A stretch of DNA of 7,860 bases from Scybalousia_A sp964626385 (GCA_964626385.1 CAZVEO010000088.1:1-7860); one strand, 5' to 3'. Positions 1 through 7,010 are shown, counted from the stretch's first letter. Made by a program: numbers and translations. The notes: generated by a model from the sequence alone, not told the origin.

Positions 1-554
1 TCAGTAAGACTACTACAACCACTGAAAGCCATTTCCCCTATACTTGTTACAGAATTAGGTATTTCTATACTAGTAAGACCAGTACAACCAGAAAAAGTCT
101 CGTTTTCTATGGTTGTTACATTACTTGGTATTGTTATACTAGGCAAACTGCTACAACCTTGAAAAGCACCATTTCCTATACTCGTTACAGAAGAAGGAAT
201 TTCCATACTTGATAAACCAGTACATTGGTAAAAAGCCATAGTTCCAATAGTTTCTAGTTCTGATGAAAAAGCAGTAGAAACCATAGTTAAATTTGAACAA
301 TAAGCAAAAGTAGAATCTTCTATCTTTTTTAAATTATCCGGGTAAAAAAAACGGTTCATACTTGAACATGAAAGAAAAGCACATTTGCCTATATATCTTA
401 CAGTTAAAGCATTTTGGATATATTGAAGGCTAGTACAATTACGAAAAGCGTTATGATATATTGAATCTAAATCATTTTCTGTCTCAAGAGTTACTGTTGT
501 TAAAGCTGTGCAGTCTCTAAACGCTTCACTGCCGATGGTTTTTACGGTTGAAGG
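1..554 (-). repeat. Tandem leucine-rich-repeat coding units (about 69 nt each)
   Basis: Within the leucine-rich-repeat gene, residues 107-290 are built from repeated units. The three complete units at 54-122, 123-191 and 192-260 are exactly 69 nt (23 residues) and share GTAAC-AGTATAGGAAATG-like and GGTTGTAGCAGT-like blocks at DNA level. The older units at 261-554 vary in length (23-25 residues) and are more diverged. Near-identical in-frame units of this kind can gain or lose copies by recombination. Confidence 0.8.
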
Positions 555-872
555 TATTTGAATAGTTTGTAAATCTGTATTTCCTTTAAGTGCAGCGTTA
601 GATATTCTTGTAACAGTGTAAGTAATACCATTATAATCAAAAGTACTCGGTATAACAACATCACTATTGGAAGTAGATGATGACACAGCACCTGCGAAAG
701 TCACCGTAGTATTACCGTCACCATTTAAAGTATATCTATAACCGTTATTATTTATGTAAAATTGTGCGTGGGAAATAAAGGAAAATGTACAGAGAAAGGT
801 TAATAAAAGAAGGGTTTTAAAATGTTTTAAGGAGGTTAAGTGTTTGATTGTTAACGATTTACCCCCCCCCAT
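1..872 (-). CDS. Secreted BspA-type leucine-rich-repeat protein, C-terminus outside window
   Basis: The frame is open from the ATG at 870-872 to the left edge, giving 290 residues with no stop. Residues 17-36 form a hydrophobic signal peptide with likely cleavage after SHA (A36|Q37); no lipobox is seen, so a periplasmic or surface protein rather than a lipoprotein is expected. From about residue 107 there are eight leucine-rich repeats of the LRR_5/BspA type, the last three full ones exactly 23 residues long (pattern I-P-x-x-V-T-x-I-G-x-x-A-F-x-G-C-x-x-L). Such proteins in Bacteroidota are usually surface adhesins; that role here is inference. The start is forced: an in-frame TAG lies two codons upstream, and no ATG, GTG or TTG follows before the end of the signal peptide. 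The ATG sits in a nine-G tract, suggesting phase variation. No good promoter match or Shine-Dalgarno sequence was found. Any C-terminal sorting domain would lie outside the window. Confidence 0.9.
   Translation of the reverse strand, partial: MGGGKSLTIKHLTSLKHFKTLLLLTFLCTFSFISHAQFYINNNGYRYTLNGDGNTTVTFAGAVSSSTSNSDVVIPSTFDYNGITYTVTRISNAALKGNTDLQTIQIPSTVKTIGSEAFRDCTALTTVTLETENDLDSIYHNAFRNCTSLQYIQNALTVRYIGKCAFLSCSSMNRFFYPDNLKKIEDSTFAYCSNLTMVSTAFSSELETIGTMAFYQCTGLSSMEIPSSVTSIGNGAFQGCSSLPSITIPSNVTTIENETFSGCTGLTSIEIPNSVTSIGEMAFSGCSSLT
862..870. repeat. Homopolymeric C9/G9 tract overlapping the start codon
   Basis: Nine consecutive C on the plus strand read as nine G on the coding strand. The first G is the third base of the ATG start codon, so the gene begins ATG GGG GGG GGT AAA. 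With ten G it would read ATG GGG GGG GGG TAA, and with eight G ATG GGG GGG GTA AAT CGT TAA, so either slip ends translation within six codons. A G-run this long in such AT-rich DNA is a classic contingency-locus signature. The switching itself is inferred. Confidence 0.75.
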
Positions 873-880
873 ATACTACG

Positions 881-901
881 AGCAGACTTAGAGGCTCTGC
901 T
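881..901. repeat. Short inverted repeat upstream of the leucine-rich-repeat gene
   Basis: AGCAGA (881-886) and TCTGCT (896-901) are perfect 6-bp arms around a 9-nt loop. On the coding strand the hairpin would end 8 nt before the ATG and its G-tract, so it would lie in the 5' leader. A role in ribosome access is possible but cannot be shown from the sequence. Confidence 0.4.
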
Positions 902-999
902 ATGAGGAATTGTTTTACATGTTAAAAATGAATTCATTGTTTTTGTGATTTAAATTAATAATTATTCAAACTAAACCATAGAATAGCAAAAATTATGCC

Positions 1000-1047
1000 A
1001 ATACCAATCTATAATAAAAAAATATACTATAAGTAGCCGTTGGTATT
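1000..1047 (-). terminator. Possible terminator hairpin after the FAD-dehydrogenase gene
   Basis: AATACCAA (1000-1007) and TTGGTATT (1040-1047) form perfect 8-bp arms with a long AT-only loop, about 50 nt downstream of the FAD-dehydrogenase stop. On the minus strand the hairpin is followed closely by a T-rich stretch (ATAATTTTTG). The large loop makes this a weak candidate. Confidence 0.3.
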
Positions 1048-1050
1048 TAA

Positions 1051-1088
1051 GGTTAGCATAAGTTAAGAGAAGTTGTAATAGGTTAGCA
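1051..1088. repeat. Intergenic repeat motif GGTTAGCA, two copies
   Basis: GGTTAGCA occurs at 1051-1058 and 1081-1088, with related AGTTA steps between. The first copy extends to GTTAGCATAAGTTA, which matches 13 of 14 bases with GTTAGCATAGGTTA at 5620-5633. It lies just downstream of the FAD-dehydrogenase stop codon. The same motif recurs in the tyrS-sufC gap and, inverted, right of dut, so it appears to be a dispersed intergenic family. Confidence 0.5.
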
Positions 1089-1096
1089 ATGATAAA

Positions 1097-2632
1097 TCAG
1101 ACTCCTAATGTGGTTGCTATTTTCTCTGCTGTATTTATGCCATCCATAGCAGAAGAGGTTATTCCTCCTGCATAACCAGCACCTTCTCCGCAAGGGTAAA
1201 GATTTTCTAATTGTGTGTGTTGCAAATCTGCTTTACGGGATATTCTAACAGGGGAGGAGGTTCTACTTTCCAATCCTATAAGCATAGCCTCTTCGGTTAT
1301 GTAACCTTTCATTTTTTTATTAAAATGCTCAAAGCCCAAAGCCAAATTTTCCGATATTATATTTGGTAATTTTTCTCTTAGATTAACACTCATTACACCC
1401 GGCATATAAGAAGAAGAGCAAAGCGTAGAAGAAGTTTTTTTATCCATAAAATCCGTTATTCTCTGAGCGGGAGCAATTTGCTTATTGATATAAAGAAGTT
1501 TTTCCCATTGTTCTTGTAATTTCATCAAAGACAAGGCTCCAAAATGAGCAAATTCCTCTGCATCAGCCTCATTTATACTTACCACTATGGCAGCATTGCC
1601 TTTTTCTCCACTACGCAAAGAGTTACTCATTCCATTAACAGACATTAAGCCCGCCTTGTCCATAGCCGGCACAACTATTCCTCCCGGACACATACAGAAA
1701 GAAAACACTCCTCTCTTCTCTCCCTTAAAAGCAAGACTATAATTGGCTGGAGGCAAAAGGTCAGAGGGCTTATTGGTATGATATTGTATTTGATTGATAA
1801 GTTCTTGAGGATGCTCTACTCGTACTCCTACTGCAAAGGGTTTGGCATGTATTTCCCAATTGTTATCATAAAATAGTTGATAAATATCTCTTGCAGAGTG
1901 TCCCGTGGCGAGTATGGTTTTTTGTGCAAAGATTTCCTCTCCTTCTGAGGTTTTTACTCCTATTACAGTATTGTCCTTTATGATAAAGTCCACAACTTTG
2001 GTATCAAAGAAATACTCTCCTCCACAATCTTCTATTGTTTTGCGAATGTTTTTCAATATGGTTGCCAATCTATCTGTACCTATGTGAGCATGGTTTTGAT
2101 AAAGTATTTTTTCATCTGCACCAAAATGAACCAAAAGCGAGAGAACCTCATCTATATTACCTTTTTTTGTAGAGCGAGTATAAAGTTTGCCGTCAGAAAA
2201 AGTACCTGCTCCACCCTCTCCAAAACAAAAATTGCTTTCCTCATTTATTTCTTTGTTACGACAAATATTTGCTATATCTTTTTTTCTCTCCTCTACTGGT
2301 TTGCCTCTCTCTATTATTATAGGTTTTAAGCCTTTTTGTATCAACCTAAGAGCAGCCGCCAGACCACAAGGTCCTGCTCCTATGATAAGTATCTCGGAAG
2401 AATTCTTAACATCCAAAAAAGGTTGTGGTTTTGTTATGGGTAAATCATTATTGTTTGAACATACAATGGAAAGATTATACACAGGCATTTTTCTGCAATC
2501 CAAACTCTCTTTCACAATCTTAAAAGAAAGCCAACGACTATCTATACCGCTTGCTTTGGCTATTTCTTTTTTTAACAATTCTTTATTATTGTAATTTTCG
2601 GGAGTTAGCGTGATTTGTATAACTTTTCTCAT
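1097..2632 (-). CDS. COG2509-type FAD-dependent dehydrogenase
   Basis: A 511-residue soluble flavoprotein. An N-terminal alpha/beta domain (about residues 1-75) precedes the dinucleotide-binding fold, which starts with ILIIGAGPCGLAAA (81-94; GxGxxG at 85-90) and an acidic strand end at IIIERG (105-110). Conserved family blocks follow: GEGGAGTFSDGKL (138-150), ILATGHSARD (240-249), FCMCPGG (312-318) and PCGEGAGYAGGI (480-491). This layout matches the widespread uncharacterised NAD(P)/FAD-dependent oxidoreductases (COG2509), whose substrate is unknown; no specific reaction is claimed. The frame can be extended three codons to a TTG at 2641, but the ATG at 2632 is preferred because it follows the upstream barrel gene's TAA by one base (TAATATG), a typical translational-coupling arrangement. 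Length is normal for the family, with no sign of damage. Confidence 0.88.
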   Translation of the reverse strand: MRKVIQITLTPENYNNKELLKKEIAKASGIDSRWLSFKIVKESLDCRKMPVYNLSIVCSNNNDLPITKPQPFLDVKNSSEILIIGAGPCGLAAALRLIQKGLKPIIIERGKPVEERKKDIANICRNKEINEESNFCFGEGGAGTFSDGKLYTRSTKKGNIDEVLSLLVHFGADEKILYQNHAHIGTDRLATILKNIRKTIEDCGGEYFFDTKVVDFIIKDNTVIGVKTSEGEEIFAQKTILATGHSARDIYQLFYDNNWEIHAKPFAVGVRVEHPQELINQIQYHTNKPSDLLPPANYSLAFKGEKRGVFSFCMCPGGIVVPAMDKAGLMSVNGMSNSLRSGEKGNAAIVVSINEADAEEFAHFGALSLMKLQEQWEKLLYINKQIAPAQRITDFMDKKTSSTLCSSSYMPGVMSVNLREKLPNIISENLALGFEHFNKKMKGYITEEAMLIGLESRTSSPVRISRKADLQHTQLENLYPCGEGAGYAGGITSSAMDGINTAEKIATTLGV

Positions 2633-2633
2633 A

Positions 2634-3338
2634 TTATTCAAATGTTAGATTTATATAAAAAATTTGTGATTTTATTTTTTCTAAGCAGTCAGTATAAGCG
2701 TTATTAAAACTATGGTCAAGTATATCAGTAAGCCCAAAAGATGATTTTAACTCTATGCCTATTTTACACATAGGCAAATAAAAATCAAAACCCACGCCGA
2801 GCGTATAAAACAATTCTTTGTTTTCCAATTTCATAAGGTATTCCTCGGGCTTTAGTTTTTTTCTTTTTATTGAGCCCATATCATAGACAAATTTACCTCC
2901 TGCCAAAAGATAGGGACGAAAATTATGATAACGTTTGCTCTGTATTTTCAACTCCAAAGGTGCCTCCAAATAAATAACCTCCAAAGAGTTTTTTCTTTCT
3001 ATATATTGATTGTTTTTGAATATATCATAAGTAAAAGTTCTTTCGCTAAGTATAAGGGTTGGAATAAATCTAAGGTGCAAAAAAGACATCAATCTAAGGT
3101 CGGCAGAGACCCCTATGGCTAAACCAGGCTCACTCATAGAGGAAAAGCCCATAATGGTATCATACAAAGGCAGAGAGGTTTTCTTTACCATATTAGAATA
3201 CAAGGAATTGTAGCCAAAAGTTACTCCAAAATGCAATACTTTCTCATCAAATTCTGGCATATTAGGAGGAGAAGACTGAGCCTTTGCTTCTACTCCTATG
3301 ATAGAAAAAAACATTATGACCAAAAACAATCGTTTCAT
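2634..3338 (-). CDS. PorT-like outer-membrane beta-barrel protein
   Basis: A 234-residue protein with a clear signal peptide (charged MKR, hydrophobic core 4-16, cleavage after AKA at residue 20). The mature part alternates polar and aromatic or hydrophobic residues as in an outer-membrane barrel, and ends in the expected aromatic-containing strand (FYINLTFE, 227-234). The blocks around LRFIPTLILSERTF (89-102), VIYLEAPLELKIQSKRYHNF (121-140) and RPYLLAGGKFVYDMGS (141-156) resemble PorT/SprT, an outer-membrane component associated with type IX secretion and gliding. Because PorT-like barrels are a broad family, membership is likely but function in secretion is an inference. The ATG at 3336-3338 is a sound start. 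The gene ends one base before the FAD-dehydrogenase ATG, so the two are probably translated together. No convincing promoter was found in the 181-nt gap upstream. Confidence 0.72.
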   Translation of the reverse strand: MKRLFLVIMFFSIIGVEAKAQSSPPNMPEFDEKVLHFGVTFGYNSLYSNMVKKTSLPLYDTIMGFSSMSEPGLAIGVSADLRLMSFLHLRFIPTLILSERTFTYDIFKNNQYIERKNSLEVIYLEAPLELKIQSKRYHNFRPYLLAGGKFVYDMGSIKRKKLKPEEYLMKLENKELFYTLGVGFDFYLPMCKIGIELKSSFGLTDILDHSFNNAYTDCLEKIKSQIFYINLTFE

Positions 3339-3468
3339 CGTTTATTATAACTTTAAAACACTGTTTTTTATTGTAAATAAGCAACGAAAAAAAAGAAACC
3401 AACAAAACAAATAAAGGAAAGCTCACACCCTCCTTTACTGTAAAAAATAAATTATTAACTATTACAAT

Positions 3469-3509
3469 TAACACAACAAAAGAATATTAAATATTCTTTT
3501 GTGTTGTTA
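3469..3509 (-). terminator. Long hairpin after the pseudouridine synthase gene
   Basis: Arms 3469-3488 and 3490-3509 pair over 20 positions with two adjacent mismatches; the inner 13 bp (AAAAGAATATT core) are perfect. It starts 10 nt past the pseudouridine synthase stop and is followed on the minus strand by AT-rich DNA without a long pure T-run. Placed between that gene and the PorT-like gene, it is best read as the terminator of the former. Confidence 0.6.
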
Positions 3510-3519
3510 TGAAAAAAAA

Positions 3520-4695
3520 TTATTTATTCATTTTTAGAAAAGCAACTTCTTTATCTGTAAGAAAACGATAATGTCCCCTTAACAAATTCTTTTTTGTCAA
3601 CCCCGCAAAATAAACTCTATCCAACTTTACTACCTCATAGCCTAAGGCTTCAAACAAACGTCTGATGATTCTGTTTTTACCCGAATGTATGCTAACGCCT
3701 ACTTTTCTTTTGTCTATTGGTTCGTTGTTAGTATAGTTGATAGCGTCCACTTTTTCAAAACCATCTTCCAATTCCACTCCTTTCAATAAAGTGTACATAT
3801 CGGCTTTGCTTATGGTGTTGTCCAACTCTACATTATACACTTTTTGTGCGCCAAAAGAAGGATGCGTAAGTTTTTTGGTCAAATCGCCGTCATTAGTAAA
3901 CAATAACAAACCTGTGGTATTTCTATCCAAACGTCCTACGGGATAAACTCTCTCAGAACAAGCTCCGTCTATCAACTCCATAACAGTCTTTCTTGCCAAA
4001 GGGTCGTCAGAGGTTGTAATATAGCCCTTAGGTTTGTTTAGTAAAAGATAAACTTTCTTTTCACTCTTTAACTCTGTACCATTATATTTTACCACATCGC
4101 CCGGCAATACCTTATAACCCATTTCGGTTATTACATTGCCATTAACAGTAATATTACCCGTCGAAATCAATACATCGGCTTCTCTTCTTGAGCATATACC
4201 AGCGTTGGCTATATATTTATTAAGACGGGTTTTTCCAACATTCTCAGGATTTGGTGGAGTAAAATTAGGACCCTTTTCTTTCTTAGGTTTCTTGTTTTCG
4301 TCCTTCAAAAGTCTTGGTCTTTGAGGTCTTTGAGAATAATCTCCATACGCACCATTTCTTTGAGAAAAAGGACGAGAATGATAAACTTTTTCCTGTCCCT
4401 CATATTGTGAAGCATCTCTGTTATAAGGCTTTCTTTCTCTATTATCTGAAGGTCTTCTATCTCTATTGCCAAAAGATTTCCTATCTCCTCTATTGTTTCC
4501 TCCTTCTCTATTGCTATAAGGTCTCTCTCTTTTTGGATAAGAGGATTTTCTTTCTACCTTTTCAAACCTACGTTCTCTATCATTGCCATCTGTAGACTCT
4601 CTACGCACTCTCGGGCGAGAAGTCCTTTCTCTTTTGTTGCGATAATTCTCACCATCGCGTCTTTCCCAATCATGGGAAGAAAAATCATTTCTCAT
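3520..4695 (-). CDS. rRNA pseudouridine synthase, RluB/RsuA family, with long N-terminal extension
   Basis: A 391-residue enzyme expected to isomerise a specific uridine in ribosomal RNA to pseudouridine. Residues about 157-204 are an S4 RNA-binding domain (RLNKYIANAGICSRREAD). The catalytic domain follows, with the family motif GRLDRNTTGLLLFT (254-267) carrying the nucleophilic aspartate D257, and the C-terminal block GKNRIIRRLFEALGYEV (339-355) typical of RsuA/RluB/E/F enzymes. Residues 1 to about 145 are low-complexity, rich in Arg, Glu, Asn, Gly and Ser, predicted disordered and probably RNA-contacting; related enzymes in Bacteroidota often carry such a tail. The exact target (23S as for RluB, or 16S as for RsuA) cannot be fixed from the sequence. 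The gene has its own promoter in the 84-nt gap after sufC. Confidence 0.88.
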   Translation of the reverse strand: MRNDFSSHDWERRDGENYRNKRERTSRPRVRRESTDGNDRERRFEKVERKSSYPKRERPYSNREGGNNRGDRKSFGNRDRRPSDNRERKPYNRDASQYEGQEKVYHSRPFSQRNGAYGDYSQRPQRPRLLKDENKKPKKEKGPNFTPPNPENVGKTRLNKYIANAGICSRREADVLISTGNITVNGNVITEMGYKVLPGDVVKYNGTELKSEKKVYLLLNKPKGYITTSDDPLARKTVMELIDGACSERVYPVGRLDRNTTGLLLFTNDGDLTKKLTHPSFGAQKVYNVELDNTISKADMYTLLKGVELEDGFEKVDAINYTNNEPIDKRKVGVSIHSGKNRIIRRLFEALGYEVVKLDRVYFAGLTKKNLLRGHYRFLTDKEVAFLKMNK

Positions 4696-4730
4696 GTTTT
4701 TTACTTAATTTATAATAAAATATGCAATTG

Positions 4731-4761
4731 CAAAATTATATATTTTTTATCTACCAACAAA
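4731..4761 (-). promoter_or_regulatory. Bacteroidota-type promoter for the pseudouridine synthase gene
   Basis: On the minus strand TTTG (4758-4761) is followed after 19 nt by TAATTTTG (4731-4738), a full match to the Bacteroidota -33/-7 consensus TTTG-N19-21-TAnnTTTG. Transcription would begin a few bases later, leaving a leader of about 30 nt before the ATG at 4695. This separates the gene from sufC transcription, at least in part. Confidence 0.7.
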
Positions 4762-4779
4762 ATAAAAAGCAACCAAACT

Positions 4780-5538
4780 CTATTGTTGTAATTCTTGTCT
4801 TATCCAATCATAGCCTTTTTCTTCAAGTTGTTTAGCAAGATTTTTATCTCCGCTTTTAACTATCTTTCCCTCATAAAGCACATCCACCACATCGGGTACA
4901 ATATAGTCCAAAAGTCTTTGATAATGAGTAATTACTATTATAGCATCGTCTTTGGTGTGCACCTTATTTACCCCCGAAGCCACTATTCTAAGAGCATCTA
5001 TATCCAAGCCCGAATCGGTCTCGTCCAAGATACTTAAAGTAGGTTGCAACATAGCCATCTGAAAGATTTCATTTTTCTTTTTTTCTCCTCCAGAAAAGCC
5101 CTCATTAACACTTCTGCCTGCCAAAGAAGAGGACAACTCAACATATTTTTCCTTTTCTTTCATAAGCAAAAGAAAGTCTTTTGCACTTATAGGGTCCAAA
5201 CCTTTGTATTTTCTTTGCTCATTGATGGCAGTTTTCATAAAATTGGTAATACTAACACCCGGTATTTCCACTGGATATTGAAAACCTAAAAATATACCCT
5301 CACAGGCCCTTTGCTCCACACTCATAGAGAGCAAGTCCTTTCCTTTGTAAATAATTTCTCCTTTGGTTACAGTAAATTTGCTATTGCCAGCAATAACAGC
5401 AGCAAGAGTACTTTTGCCATTGCCATTTGGCCCCATAATAGCATGTATTTCTCCTTTATTTACCGTAAGATTAAGCCCACTCAATATTTCTTTTTCTCCT
5501 ATACTAACGTGCAGGTCTTTTATATCTAATAAAACCAT
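4780..5538 (-). CDS. sufC: Fe-S cluster assembly ATPase SufC
   Basis: A 252-residue ABC-type ATPase that works in the cytosol with SufB and SufD to build iron-sulfur clusters. All ATPase motifs are visible: Walker A GPNGNGKST (36-44), Q-loop Q87 in LGFQYPVEIPG, a signature-like SGGEKKK (149-155), Walker B LSILDETDSGLD (168-179) with catalytic E173, and the switch histidine H205 in VITHYQRLL. FQYPVEIPGV and the DSGLDIDAL stretch are SufC hallmarks that separate it from transporter ATPases. The frame could extend 12 codons to a TTG at 5574, but that stretch overlaps a probable promoter, and the ATG at 5538 gives the usual SufC length. Oddly, neither sufB nor sufD flanks it: tyrS is upstream and a pseudouridine synthase gene downstream. 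Partner genes must lie elsewhere on the chromosome. Confidence 0.95.
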   Translation of the reverse strand: MVLLDIKDLHVSIGEKEILSGLNLTVNKGEIHAIMGPNGNGKSTLAAVIAGNSKFTVTKGEIIYKGKDLLSMSVEQRACEGIFLGFQYPVEIPGVSITNFMKTAINEQRKYKGLDPISAKDFLLLMKEKEKYVELSSSLAGRSVNEGFSGGEKKKNEIFQMAMLQPTLSILDETDSGLDIDALRIVASGVNKVHTKDDAIIVITHYQRLLDYIVPDVVDVLYEGKIVKSGDKNLAKQLEEKGYDWIRQELQQ

Positions 5539-5562
5539 ATATTGTCTAAATAAAAATTTTTG

Positions 5563-5591
5563 CAAATTTAACAAAAAAATCTATTATCAAA
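5563..5591 (-). promoter_or_regulatory. Probable Bacteroidota-type promoter for sufC
   Basis: On the minus strand TAAATTTG (5563-5570) fully matches the -7 consensus TAnnTTTG. The nearest upstream TTTG (5588-5591) is 17 nt away, slightly short of the usual 19-21, so this is a weaker match than the other promoters here. It would give a leader of under 20 nt before the ATG at 5538 and argues against the TTG start at 5574. Confidence 0.5.
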
Positions 5592-5619
5592 TGATATTTA
5601 TGTTTTTTGTATTCCATAG

Positions 5620-5668
5620 GTTAGCATAGGTTAGTATAAACATAAAACGTTTTATAACCTATGCTAAC
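5620..5668. repeat. 14-bp inverted repeat enclosing a second palindrome, tyrS-sufC gap
   Basis: GTTAGCATAGGTTA (5620-5633) and TAACCTATGCTAAC (5655-5668) are perfect 14-bp arms. The interval holds an independent 14-bp perfect palindrome, ATAAAACGTTTTAT (5642-5655), which shares one base with the right arm. The arms carry the GGTTAGCA motif found in two other gaps. On the minus strand it lies 32-80 nt after the tyrS stop. No T-run follows, so it does not look like a plain intrinsic terminator; it could be a repeat element, a processing site, or a protein-binding site. Confidence 0.65.
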
Positions 5669-5699
5669 GAACAACAAAATTATTACAGTTTATAAAAAA

Positions 5700-6980
5700 T
5701 TATTCAACTACTATAATAAAATAGTTCTTCTTTCCTTTCTGAACAAGAATATATTTGTCGTTTAATAAAGAAGAGGTATCGGCAATATAGTTTTCGTCTA
5801 TTTTCTCCTTATTGATAGAAAGAGAGTTTTCTTTTAAGGCTCTACGTACCTCACCCTTAGAACTCAAAACATTGGTTTTTTCTGCCAATAGGTCTATTAT
5901 TCCTATTTTGTTTTCCAACTCGTTTTTTGCTACTTTGAATTGAGGTACTCCATCAAAGACACTCAAAAAAGTTTGTTCGTCCAATTTTCTAAGCGTTTCG
6001 GTTGTTCCCTTGCCAAACAATATTTGCGAAGCTTCTATTGCTGCATTATAATCCTCCTCGCTATGCACTTTTATGGTTATATCTTTTGCCAAAGCCTTTT
6101 GCAAAACTCTTTGAGATGCATCTTCGTTGTGCAAACGCTCCAATTCCAAAATTTCCTCCTCTGTTTTCAAAGTGAAGATACGAATAAATCTTGCTGCATC
6201 CTCGTCTGATAGATTCAACCAAAACTGATAAAAAGCATAAGGAGAAGTTTTTTCTCTATCCAACCATATATTGCCTTTCTCTGTTTTGCCAAATTTCTTG
6301 CCATCTGCCTTTGTTATAAGAGGACATGTTATAGCAAAAGCTTCTTTGTCCAAAACCCTGCGTATAAGTTCTGCTCCTGTGGTTATATTACCCCATTGGT
6401 CAGAGCCTCCCATTTGCAAACGACAACCATATTTTTGATATAAATAAAGATAATCATAGCCCTGCATAAGTTGGTAAGAAAACTCAGTAAAAGAAATACC
6501 TGTCTCTATTCTCTTTTTTACGCTATCCTTAGCCATCATATAATTGACAGTTATGTGCTTGCCTATTTCTCTAATGAAATCTATGAAAGTCCAGTTTTTC
6601 ATCCAATCATAGTTGTTGAGAATTTGAGCGTGGTTTTCTTGTTTCTCATCAAAGGAAAGAAACTTTTCCAACTGCTTTTTTATGCACTCTTGGTTGTGTC
6701 TAATGGTTTCGGGTGTAAGCAAAACTCTTTCTTGACTTTTGAAAGAAGGGTCGCCTATCATACCCGTTGCACCGCCCAAAACGACCAAAGGTCTGTGTCC
6801 GCAGGCTTGAAAATGTGTAAGTATCATTATTCCAACCAAGTGTCCTATGTGCAAACTATCTGCTGTTGGGTCTATACCCACATAGGCTGTTGCCATACCC
6901 TTTTTAAGTTCTTCTTCTGTTCCGGGCATTATGGAGTGAATCATATTTCTCCATTTCAATTCTGCTACAAAATCTTTCAT
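5700..6980 (-). CDS. tyrS: Tyrosyl-tRNA synthetase
   Basis: A 426-residue class I aminoacyl-tRNA synthetase that charges tRNA-Tyr with tyrosine in the cytosol. The catalytic Rossmann domain shows YVGIDPTADSLHIGHLVG (33-50) with the HIGH signature at 44-47, the tyrosine-pocket motifs SYQLMQGYD (168-176) and MGGSDQWGNI (190-199), and the KMSKS-equivalent KFGKT (229-233). The C-terminus (about 360-426) is the S4-like anticodon-arm binding domain. Length and motif order are those of ordinary bacterial TyrS (TyrRS-type with KFGKT). The ATG at 6978-6980 directly precedes the conserved N-terminal region. It starts 30 nt after the dut stop, with no strong promoter in the gap, so co-transcription with dut is likely. 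No T-box leader is visible. Confidence 0.97.
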   Translation of the reverse strand: MKDFVAELKWRNMIHSIMPGTEEELKKGMATAYVGIDPTADSLHIGHLVGIMILTHFQACGHRPLVVLGGATGMIGDPSFKSQERVLLTPETIRHNQECIKKQLEKFLSFDEKQENHAQILNNYDWMKNWTFIDFIREIGKHITVNYMMAKDSVKKRIETGISFTEFSYQLMQGYDYLYLYQKYGCRLQMGGSDQWGNITTGAELIRRVLDKEAFAITCPLITKADGKKFGKTEKGNIWLDREKTSPYAFYQFWLNLSDEDAARFIRIFTLKTEEEILELERLHNEDASQRVLQKALAKDITIKVHSEEDYNAAIEASQILFGKGTTETLRKLDEQTFLSVFDGVPQFKVAKNELENKIGIIDLLAEKTNVLSSKGEVRRALKENSLSINKEKIDENYIADTSSLLNDKYILVQKGKKNYFIIVVE

Positions 6981-7010
6981 CTATTTTTATATTTTTTATA
7001 TGGTGTCTTT

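Noticed and set aside
967..974. Promoter for the leucine-rich-repeat gene (TTAGTTTG on the minus strand)
   Set aside because: The second position breaks the TAnnTTTG consensus and no TTTG/TTG lies at the correct distance upstream.
1051..1088. CRISPR-like spaced repeats
   Set aside because: The repeated units are only about 8 bases, degenerate and irregularly spaced; there are no uniform repeats or spacers and no cas genes.
2187..2594. 135-codon open frame on the plus strand
   Set aside because: Antisense to the FAD dehydrogenase, across its conserved nucleotide-binding region; no recognisable domain.
2633..2641. TTG start for the FAD dehydrogenase, overlapping the PorT-like gene
   Set aside because: The ATG at 2632 is a better start codon and sits one base after the upstream stop.
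3262..3474. 70-codon minus-strand frame with hydrophobic stretches upstream of the PorT-like gene
   Set aside because: It starts with GTG inside the terminator hairpin and overlaps the start of the PorT-like gene by 77 bases in another frame; the hydrophobicity comes from T-rich DNA.
5539..5574. TTG start extending SufC by twelve codons
   Set aside because: The extension overlaps the likely -7 promoter box, and the ATG at 5538 gives normal SufC length.
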